Assembly (NCBI GenBank): GCA_964536805.1
Contig: CAZHYQ010000007.1
Location: 79,195-143,194, forward strand
Direction of reading: 5' to 3'
DNA length: 64,000 bases
Origin: Longilinea sp964536805
GTDB lineage: Bacteria; Chloroflexota; Anaerolineae; Anaerolineales; Anaerolineaceae
In this document: piece after piece, positions 8,343-15,010 of the stretch
Layout: each line of letters begins with the position of its first letter
Position numbering within the stretch: position 1 is the first letter of the stretch
The notes under the pieces: model-generated
Told to the model about the DNA's origin: nothing
What the model saw: the letters and a program-made list of their open reading frames with translations, nothing else
Database searches by the model: none
Translations under genes and position numbers: made by a program

Positions 8343-8526
8343 CGCTGGTCTTGCTCCTTTGATACAGCATACAACGGCCAGTTGAAGGCTTGAATAACGG
8401 CGGTTTAACATCGTGTAAAGGTTATTTCCGGCGCACCGCTCGGGGTCTTCGCCGTAAGGGTTTCCATTCCTCTCCGCTGCTGCCCGGGAGGATCATTAAG
8501 CTGATCTGATTAACGAATTGTTAAGA

Positions 8527-8564
8527 TTGCAGTTTGTTTGTTAACCTGTTGTTAAGAGTATAAT
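8527..8564 (+). promoter_or_regulatory. Three 11-bp-phased TTG repeats and -10 box before the phosphate operon; Pho-box-like
   Basis: TTGCAGT (8527), TTGTTAA (8538) and TTGTTAA (8549) recur exactly every 11 bp, then TATAAT follows at 8559-8564. A further TTGTTAA lies at 8518. The 7+4 spacing is that of PhoB/PhoP boxes, and the downstream genes are phosphate-transport genes. The repeats sit closer to the -10 than in E. coli Pho promoters, so the regulator assignment is an inference. Confidence 0.5.
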
Positions 8565-8607
8565 TCTCCCGCATTCCATTATTTCGATCGAATGGTCGGA
8601 GGGACCC

Positions 8608-9234
8608 TTGAATTTTACATTCCTTCCCGCGGAAGTTAAGTTTTACGATTATTTTGAAAAACAAAGCACCAATCTGGTAGAAGGCGCCCGCCTGCTGAAA
8701 AACCTCGTCGATGATTTTCAAAACGTTGAGGAACAGGTCGGGCAAATCAATGAAGTCGAACATAAGGGCGATTTTCTTGTCCATGAAGTAACCGAACTGC
8801 TGCCGCGCACCCTGATCACGCCCATCGATTCGGAGGATATCATGCGCCTGGTTTCGGCGCTGGATGATGCCCTGGATGCCATGCAGGCCGCTGCGCTGCG
8901 CATGTCGATCTACCAGGTCACGGACGTGAAAAAACCGGCCCGCCGCCTGGCAGCTTTGATCCTGGAAAGCGCCCAGGAATTGGATGCAGCCATCAAGGGG
9001 CTGCGCGACAAGCGCGAATATGCCCACATCCGCCAGCGCATCGTCCAGATCAACACGCTCGAAAACAACGGCGACCGCGTGTTGTTTGATGGATTGGTCA
9101 GTCTGGTGGCGCATCGCGAGGATATGTTCGATTTCATGCGTTGGAAGGAAATTTACGAACTGCTGGAAGCCACCACCGACCGCATCGAAGACGCGGGGGA
9201 TATCATCCTGCGCGTGACCATCGCCAACGCCTGA
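8608..9234 (+). CDS. DUF47 / PhoU-like phosphate transport accessory protein
   Basis: A 208-residue all-helical protein of the DUF47 family, distantly related to PhoU, which typically accompanies and modulates PiT transporters. Two helical bundles are visible. Their acidic metal-cluster motifs are 'INEVEHKGD' (about 48-56) and 'INTLENNGDRV' (about 150-160), the usual E-x3-D patterns. The start is TTG 8608, supported by GGAGGGA 4 nt upstream; there is no better in-frame ATG. The pit gene begins 18 nt after its stop, so the two form an operon. Confidence 0.88.
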   Translation: MNFTFLPAEVKFYDYFEKQSTNLVEGARLLKNLVDDFQNVEEQVGQINEVEHKGDFLVHEVTELLPRTLITPIDSEDIMRLVSALDDALDAMQAAALRMSIYQVTDVKKPARRLAALILESAQELDAAIKGLRDKREYAHIRQRIVQINTLENNGDRVLFDGLVSLVAHREDMFDFMRWKEIYELLEATTDRIEDAGDIILRVTIANA

Positions 9235-9252
9235 TAAGCTTCCATCCTTCCC

Positions 9253-10284
9253 ATGCTTGACCCCACTCTGCTGCTCATCATTATCATCATCGGCGTCGCG
9301 CTGGCCTTTGACTTTGTCAACGGTTTTCACGACGCCGCCAATTCCATCGCCACCGTGGTTTCCACCCGCGTGCTCACTCCTTTCCAGGGCGTGTTGTGGG
9401 CGGCGTTTTTCAATTTTGTGGCTGCCTTCACCTTCGGCACGGCCGTGGCCAAGACCATGGGCGCCGGGCTGATCGATGTCACCAAGGTGGATAATTTTGT
9501 CATTCTGGCAGGATTGGCCGGCGCAGTTTCCTGGGATTTGATCACCTGGCGGTTGGGCTTGCCCACCAGTTCATCGCACGCGCTGATGGGCGGTTACGGC
9601 GGCGCGGCCATCATTAAAGCTGGCTTTAACGTGCTGGTCATCAGCGGCTGGATAAAGGCCATCGCTTTCATCGTGATTGCCCCGTTGTTGGGCTGGGTCC
9701 TTGGCACGCTCTTTATCACCATCATCTACCGGATTTTTCAGCACCAATCGCCAACGCGCGTCGATCACATCTTCCGGCGCGGCCAGCTGGTTTCCGCGGC
9801 CCTTTACAGCCTGGGACACGGCACCAACGACGCCCAAAAAACCATGGGCATCATTGCCGGCGTGCTCTTCACCGTGCCAACCTACCGCTACCTCGTCTCC
9901 GACGCGTCCGGGCACCTCACCATCCCCTTCTGGATTGTGCTGATGGCGCATGCGGCCATTGCGTTGGGCACCGTTTCAGGTGGATGGCGCATTGTGCACA
10001 CCATGGGCAGCAAGATCACCAAATTGCAGCCCATCGGCGGTTTTGCCGCTGAAACAGCCGGAGCCATCACGCTGTTTACCTCATCCACCCTGGGCATTCC
10101 CGTTTCAACCACGCACGTCATCACCGGCGCCATCGTCGGCATCGGCGCCGTGCACGGCAAGCGCGCCGTCAACTGGCACCTTGCCAGCCGGATTGTGTGG
10201 GCCTGGTTGTTCACTATCCCAGCCGCAGGTTTGCTGGCGGCTGGCTTTTACGAAATCATCCGGCTGGTGCAGCGCATTTTCTAA
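9253..10284 (+). CDS. pit: Inorganic phosphate transporter, PiT family
   Basis: A 343-residue integral membrane protein with about ten hydrophobic segments. It imports phosphate (as metal-phosphate) with cations. The two inverted PiT signatures are present: 'DFVNGFHDAANSIATVVSTRVL' type near residue 15 and 'GHGTNDAQKTMGII' near 190, along with 'TSSSHALMGG' and 'STTHVITGAIVG'. ATG 9253 has little Shine-Dalgarno character, fitting translational coupling to the DUF47 gene just upstream. The operon lies behind Pho-box-like repeats, suggesting phosphate control. Confidence 0.94.
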   Translation: MLDPTLLLIIIIIGVALAFDFVNGFHDAANSIATVVSTRVLTPFQGVLWAAFFNFVAAFTFGTAVAKTMGAGLIDVTKVDNFVILAGLAGAVSWDLITWRLGLPTSSSHALMGGYGGAAIIKAGFNVLVISGWIKAIAFIVIAPLLGWVLGTLFITIIYRIFQHQSPTRVDHIFRRGQLVSAALYSLGHGTNDAQKTMGIIAGVLFTVPTYRYLVSDASGHLTIPFWIVLMAHAAIALGTVSGGWRIVHTMGSKITKLQPIGGFAAETAGAITLFTSSTLGIPVSTTHVITGAIVGIGAVHGKRAVNWHLASRIVWAWLFTIPAAGLLAAGFYEIIRLVQRIF

Positions 10285-10371
10285 CAGCTATCACTCCGGA
10301 ACACGCCGCAGGTTTCAGCTTGCTGAGGTCCACGCAGTCCCGCCCGGCGCTCGTTCCATTTCTCCTGCGGG

Positions 10372-10377
10372 TATAAT
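10372..10377 (+). promoter_or_regulatory. -10 element before the amidohydrolase gene
   Basis: A TATAAT hexamer lies 48 nt before the start codon. No convincing -35 is seen at the right distance. Confidence 0.35.
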
Positions 10378-10425
10378 CCAGGTATCCCCTTACGAATTTG
10401 CGGCGAAAGGCGCACAGGTGTATCC

Positions 10426-11226
10426 ATGCTCAAAATTGGCGTTGCCCAGGCTGATTTTAAACTCGCGGACCGTTCAGCCAACCTCGCAACCATCCAAACC
10501 TTGCTCGCCGAAGCCGCGCAAAACGGCGTGGATGTGCTGGTGCTGCCCGAACTGGCCAACTCGGGCTATAACTTTGAATCCCTGGCCCAGGCCGAATCGG
10601 CGGCCGAAGTCGCGGACGAAGGCCCGGTTTGCCGGCTGCTGCGCGACTGGTCGGCGGCCGGACGGCTGGCGGTGAGCGGGTTGTGCGAGCGCGCCGGCGA
10701 TGTGTTGTACAACTCGGCCGTGGTCTACGCCAATGGCGAGCTGGAAACGGTTTATCGCAAGGCGCACCTGTTTGCCAACGAAATCACTTTCTTCCGTCCC
10801 GGTAGCGGAAAACCGCCCGTGATCAGCTTCGGCGGACAGCAACTGGGGGTAATGATCTGCTTCGACTGGTTCTTCCCGGAATTTGCCCGCAGCCTGGCAC
10901 TGCGCGGCGCGCAGATCATCCTGCACCCGGCCAACCTGGTGCTGCCCTACTGCCAGAAAGCCATGATCACCCGCTCCATCGAAAACCGCGTCTTCACCGC
11001 CACCGCCAACCGCACCGGCAACGACCGCGGCCTGGCGTTCTCGGGCCTGTCGCAGATCACCTCGCCAACCGGCGAACTGCTGGCGCAGGCCGGCGGCACA
11101 GGCAGCGGAGTGGTTTGGGCAGAAGTCGACCTGAACCAGGCGGACAATAAATGGGTGACAAAACAGAATCACCTCTTCAACGACCGCCGGCCTGACTTGT
11201 ATGACGATCTGGTACAGGCGGATTGA
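10426..11226 (+). CDS. Carbon-nitrogen hydrolase (nitrilase superfamily)
   Basis: A 266-residue cytosolic amidase-type enzyme. The catalytic triad is visible as Glu42 in 'LPELANSGYN', Lys112 in 'VYRKAHLF' and Cys145 in 'MICFDWFFPE'. It follows the single-domain layout of branches that hydrolyse omega-amides or N-carbamoyl compounds. The exact substrate cannot be chosen from sequence alone. It stands alone between the phosphate operon and the OsmC gene on the same strand, with its own -10 box. Confidence 0.88.
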   Translation: MLKIGVAQADFKLADRSANLATIQTLLAEAAQNGVDVLVLPELANSGYNFESLAQAESAAEVADEGPVCRLLRDWSAAGRLAVSGLCERAGDVLYNSAVVYANGELETVYRKAHLFANEITFFRPGSGKPPVISFGGQQLGVMICFDWFFPEFARSLALRGAQIILHPANLVLPYCQKAMITRSIENRVFTATANRTGNDRGLAFSGLSQITSPTGELLAQAGGTGSGVVWAEVDLNQADNKWVTKQNHLFNDRRPDLYDDLVQAD

Positions 11227-11357
11227 TAAAAGAGTTAAAATTCTACAGGCAGTGGCGGGTCGCCCATTCTGCAAGGATCTCCAAATTTGACTCCGGCTGC
11301 CCGGGATGTTACACTTTTCACAGAAACACTCAATAATTTCTCCAAAGGAGTTAAACC

Positions 11358-11774
11358 ATGCCTGTACGTGAATCAACCGCAGTCTGGAATGGAAGCCTGA
11401 CCGAAGGCAAAGGCAGCATGCGCCTGGCCTCGGGTGCCTATGAAGGCGAGTTCACCCGCGCCTCGCGTTTCGAAGAAGCCAAGGGCACCAACCCCGAAGA
11501 ACTGATCGGCGCGGCGCATGCCGGCTGCTTTTCAATGTTCCTCTCAGCGCTGCTCTCCAAAGCCGAACACATCCCGGTCAGCATCGCCACCAGCGCCAAA
11601 GTCCACCTGGGTGCCGGCCCCAAGATCACCCTGATCGAGCTTTCCACCGTCGGCGATGTTCCCGGCATCGATGAGAAGACCTTTGTCGAATTCGCCGAGC
11701 AGGCCAAAAAGGGCTGCCCGGTTTCGCAGGCGCTGGCGGCCGTCGAAATCACCCTGAGCGCCAAACTGAAATAA
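11358..11774 (+). CDS. osmC: OsmC-type peroxiredoxin
   Basis: Reduces organic hydroperoxides with a pair of catalytic cysteines. The 138-residue product has the first in 'GAAHAGCFSMFLS' (about residue 55) and the second in 'KKGCPVSQAL' (about 118), the classical OsmC arrangement. 'AVWNGSLTEGKGSM' at the N-terminus is also typical. AAGGAG lies 7 nt before ATG 11358. A strong terminator follows, so it is monocistronic. Confidence 0.92.
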   Translation: MPVRESTAVWNGSLTEGKGSMRLASGAYEGEFTRASRFEEAKGTNPEELIGAAHAGCFSMFLSALLSKAEHIPVSIATSAKVHLGAGPKITLIELSTVGDVPGIDEKTFVEFAEQAKKGCPVSQALAAVEITLSAKLK

Positions 11775-11793
11775 TTTCGCCCAACGCATCAGT

Positions 11794-11823
11794 AAAGGCG
11801 GAGCCCATGGCTCCGCCTTTTTT
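11794..11823 (+). terminator. Rho-independent terminator after osmC
   Basis: A 12-bp perfect stem (AAAGGCGGAGCC / GGCTCCGCCTTT) with a 3-nt loop runs into a T-tract. Confidence 0.9.
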
Positions 11824-11922
11824 CATGCCAACCCGCCTGCCGCCGCGGAGATCAGGATACCTGTACTCTTCCATAACGGTAAAACAGGGTATGATTCAGA
11901 AATCCAATTTTCCGGGGGCTGC

Positions 11923-13026
11923 GTGACCAATCAACCTTTTCCGAACTGGCTGGAAATCGATCTTTCCGCCGTCACCCAAAACACGCGCGAGGTGCTGCGC
12001 CAGACCGGCGTACCGCTGATGGCGGTTGTCAAAGCCAACGCCTACGGCATGGGGGCCGTTCCCATCAGCCGGGCCATGCTTTCGGGCGGCGCGGAATACC
12101 TGGCGGTGGCGCGCGCTTGCGAGGCGATGGCGCTGCGCCAGGCTGGCATTGAGGCGCCGCTGCTGTTGTTCGGGCTGCCGGCGGAGGGCGAACTGGATGC
12201 ACTGATCGCTGCCAACGTGACGCTGACGCTGACCGGCTTCGAGGCGGCCGAACTGTACGCCGCCCGGGCTGCCGCGCTGGATCTGCGCCCGCGGGTGCAC
12301 CTGAAGGTCGATACCGGCATGGGGCGCTTTGGCGTGTTGGCCGAGGAAGTTTTGCCATTGGCGCGGCGCGCCCTGGAAAATGGGCTGGAACTGGAAGGCA
12401 TCTACACCCACTTCGCCGTCATCGACATCGACCCGCACGACGCGCTCAACGCGCTGCAGCTCGAGCGTTTTCACCAGGCGCTTGCCGCGCTTGAGTCGGC
12501 CGGGCTTTTCCCGCGCTGGGTGCACGCCGCCAATTCAGCCGCCGCCCTGGGGCAACCACAGACGCGTTTCAACATGGTGCGCGCCGGTTCGGCCATGCTG
12601 GGCATCCGTCCCTATTACTACGCTCCCTTTCCCCAGTATTTGCGCCGCGTGCTCGCCTGGAAGACCCGCCTGATTTCCTGCCGCACCCTCCCGCCGGGCT
12701 GGGGCGTCAGTTACGGGCAGACCTATCACACCACCGGGGAAGAGGTGATCGGCGTGATCGCTGCCGGTTATGCCGACGGTTTTCGCCGCTCACCGGTCAA
12801 TGAAGTGCTGATCGACAGCCAACGCGTGCCGGTGGTAGGCCGGGTTTGTGCCGATAATTGCATGCTGTGCCTGCCGCGGCCGTTTCCATTGGGCAGCGAA
12901 GTGGTTCTGATCGGCGGTCAGGGCAATGAAGCGATCCAAATTGAAGACCTGGCGGAACGCTGGAACACCGCCCAGGCCGACGTGGTCAGCGCCATCGCGC
13001 CGCGCGTGGAACGGGTATATGTGTAA
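11923..13026 (+). CDS. alr: Alanine racemase
   Basis: A PLP enzyme that makes D-alanine for peptidoglycan. The 367-residue product has the PLP lysine in 'AVVKANAYGMG' (Lys37), the catalytic tyrosine in 'GVSYGQTY' (about 264), 'HLKVDTGMGRFG', and 'GRVCADNCMLCLP' near the substrate site. The start is GTG 11923 with a GGGGG tract 6 nt upstream. Eight heptamer repeats begin 9 nt after its stop codon. Confidence 0.94.
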   Translation: MTNQPFPNWLEIDLSAVTQNTREVLRQTGVPLMAVVKANAYGMGAVPISRAMLSGGAEYLAVARACEAMALRQAGIEAPLLLFGLPAEGELDALIAANVTLTLTGFEAAELYAARAAALDLRPRVHLKVDTGMGRFGVLAEEVLPLARRALENGLELEGIYTHFAVIDIDPHDALNALQLERFHQALAALESAGLFPRWVHAANSAAALGQPQTRFNMVRAGSAMLGIRPYYYAPFPQYLRRVLAWKTRLISCRTLPPGWGVSYGQTYHTTGEEVIGVIAAGYADGFRRSPVNEVLIDSQRVPVVGRVCADNCMLCLPRPFPLGSEVVLIGGQGNEAIQIEDLAERWNTAQADVVSAIAPRVERVYV

Positions 13027-13034
13027 TCGGGATT

Positions 13035-13090
13035 GGTATTCGGTATATGGTATTGGGTATTCGGTATGCGGTATGCGGTATGCGGTATGC
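13035..13090 (+). repeat. Heptamer tandem array, unit GGTATNC, 8 copies
   Basis: Eight consecutive 7-nt units follow each other without a break: GGTATTC, GGTATAT, GGTATTG, GGTATTC, then four GGTATGC. The array starts directly after alr. It produces a spurious Tyr/Val/Gly-rich reading frame that should not be annotated. Confidence 0.9.
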
Positions 13091-13172
13091 CTGTCTACGG
13101 CAATTTTCGATTGTTGAAACCTTCTACCGTAAACGGATGCCGCATCAACCCTGAACAAAGCTCATATACCGT

Positions 13173-14030
13173 TTACTCAAAAACCGTAACGGTTTGCTGC
13201 TCCAGCGGCGGGTAAATCTGCCCGGGCACTGGCGGCATGGCGTTGTAAATCCAGTCCACCTGCACGCCGGCGCGGGCTAGGCCGGCGCGCCGCCGAATAC
13301 CGGTGTAGATGCCGCGCACCAGCACATCCTCCATGGTCAGCGCCATGCCCAGCATGGCCACCGGGCTGCCAGCCGGGATGGCGGCCAGTTCGGCGCCGTA
13401 CACGCTGGTGGAAATCAACAGCCGTTCGTCGCCGTCAGACTGCGCCTGAATGACCGGAATGATCCACGGGTAGCCGTCGCTGTCGAGGTATGCCAGGAAC
13501 TTGAGGTTATCCAGCCTGTCAAAAATGCCGCGCGTCCAGGCATTCATCACCGCTTTCGAAGGCGGCTTTGGCGAGAGCATGCGAGCCAGGATGGTTTTAA
13601 TCGCCGCCAACACCACGGCGTTCATCGGCAGCGGCGCTATGCCGGTGTGCCCGATCAAGTCCATGTAATGGACGGTGTGAATGCCGAAGTAGGCGTTGTA
13701 GCGGAACATGGGCACGTTATTGAACCATTCAAAATCCGGCCCGCCGGTCTCGCTGTGCGTCCACAGCGACTTGCCGCGCCAGATGCGTTTATCCAGCGTC
13801 ATGATCATGAAAGCCGTCTTGCCGTTCTCGCGTATGTATTGCTTGCTTTGACCTTCAATGAATTGCCCCCAGATCACGGTTTGCGGCGAACCGGCTTTCA
13901 GGCTGGAGATCAGAGTCAGGTGCGGCAGCCCCTGCGGGTTGACGGTAGCCAGCAGGCCGATTTTCATGGCCGGTTCGAAGGCCAGCATATCCTCGGCGGT
14001 GAATTGTGTTTGGTTGAGTTGAACGGTCAT
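13173..14030 (-). CDS. FMN-binding split-barrel (pyridoxamine 5'-phosphate oxidase-like) protein of the glycyl radical locus
   Basis: A 285-residue protein whose first 120 residues match the PNPOx-like split barrel ('IGLLATVNPQGLPHLTLISSLK' type, then 'KTAFMIMT'). Residues about 190-285 look like a second half-barrel ('FLAYLDSDGYPWIIPVIQAQ'). The length is about twice a single domain, so an internal duplication is likely. Such proteins bind FMN, F420 or haem, and the ligand here is unknown. ATG 14030 is preceded by AGGGAGAG. It starts 10 nt after the activase gene and is the last gene of the regulator-enzyme-activase operon. Confidence 0.72.
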   Translation of the reverse strand: MTVQLNQTQFTAEDMLAFEPAMKIGLLATVNPQGLPHLTLISSLKAGSPQTVIWGQFIEGQSKQYIRENGKTAFMIMTLDKRIWRGKSLWTHSETGGPDFEWFNNVPMFRYNAYFGIHTVHYMDLIGHTGIAPLPMNAVVLAAIKTILARMLSPKPPSKAVMNAWTRGIFDRLDNLKFLAYLDSDGYPWIIPVIQAQSDGDERLLISTSVYGAELAAIPAGSPVAMLGMALTMEDVLVRGIYTGIRRRAGLARAGVQVDWIYNAMPPVPGQIYPPLEQQTVTVFE

Positions 14031-14040
14031 GGCTCTCTCC

Positions 14041-15003
14041 CTAAGTTTCGACGCGCGCGGCGCCGGTGACAAAAACGCGGTCCGGTGAAAAACCTGCCCC
14101 GCGCGCCCACTCGCCGGCCTGCGCCAGGTCCGCAGCGCTCATCAGGCTGGTTTGATTGAAATCCCACGTCATTTCCAGGCGGCGGTATTTATCGCGGCAC
14201 AAATTGTTGAAGGCGCACAATTCCCAGCGCTCCACCTGATCGCCCAGGTATTGTGCCAGCCAGGCGCCGATGGCGCCAAGGTTTTCCGCCGAAGCAGTCG
14301 CGCCCGGGATGAGCGGCGTGCGCACCCAAAGCTTCTTTTCCGGGTGCTGCGCGAGAAATTCCCCCAGCCAGCGCAGGTTATCCAATATCCGCTCGTTATT
14401 GACCCCGGTGAAGCGGCGGTGCGCCTGCGAGTCGATCAATTTCACATCGTACAGGACCAAATCACTCGCCCCGGCCAGGCGCTCGAGCGTTTCGCGGCTG
14501 CACAAGCCGCAGGTATCCAGCGCAGTGGAAATGCCGTTGACGTGCAGGATTTGCAGCAGCGCCAGCGCAAAATCCGCCTGCAGCGACGGCTCGCCGCCCG
14601 AAAGCGTCACCCCGCCGCCGGATTTTTCATAATAGGCGCGGTCCTTGAGCAGTTCCTGCGCCAGTGACCCCGCGCCCACCCGACTGCCCAGCATCTCCTG
14701 GGCATTGGCCGGGCAGGTCTCGACGCATGTGCCGCACACCTGGCAGAGGGCGCGGTCGCGCACCAATCCGTCAGAATTCCTGTGCAGCGCACCCTGCGGG
14801 CAGGCTTTCAGGCAGCCCCCGCAGCCGATGCAGCGGTTTTCCAGCCACTGCACCTGCGGCTGCGGCGAAATGCTCTCGGGGTTATGGCACCAGGTGCAGT
14901 GCAGCGGGCAGCCCTTGAAGAATACTGTGGTCCGGATGCCCGGCCCGTCTTCAGTCGAGAGCCGCTGCAGGTGCAGAATGGTGCCTTCCACTTCGTTTTG
15001 CAT
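14041..15003 (-). CDS. Glycyl-radical enzyme activating protein (radical SAM)
   Basis: A 320-residue radical SAM enzyme that installs the glycyl radical on its partner. The SAM-cluster motif C-x3-C-x2-C is at residues 32-39 ('CPLHCTWC'). It is followed by an inserted two-cluster ferredoxin domain ('CIGCGGCLKACP' and 'CQVCGTCVETCP', about 57-103) that is characteristic of activases for dehydratase and decarboxylase-type glycyl radical enzymes. 'SGGEPSLQ' is the SAM-binding GGE motif. ATG 15003 is chosen, 7 nt after the stop of the enzyme gene. Confidence 0.93.
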   Translation of the reverse strand: MQNEVEGTILHLQRLSTEDGPGIRTTVFFKGCPLHCTWCHNPESISPQPQVQWLENRCIGCGGCLKACPQGALHRNSDGLVRDRALCQVCGTCVETCPANAQEMLGSRVGAGSLAQELLKDRAYYEKSGGGVTLSGGEPSLQADFALALLQILHVNGISTALDTCGLCSRETLERLAGASDLVLYDVKLIDSQAHRRFTGVNNERILDNLRWLGEFLAQHPEKKLWVRTPLIPGATASAENLGAIGAWLAQYLGDQVERWELCAFNNLCRDKYRRLEMTWDFNQTSLMSAADLAQAGEWARGAGFSPDRVFVTGAARVET

Positions 15004-15010
15004 CAATGCA

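Noticed and set aside
13035..13090. Possible CRISPR array
   Set aside because: Units are 7 nt with no spacers, and no cas genes are present in the window.
13033..13215. Short frame rich in Tyr, Val and Gly after alr
   Set aside because: It is a translation of the GGTATNC heptamer array, not a gene.
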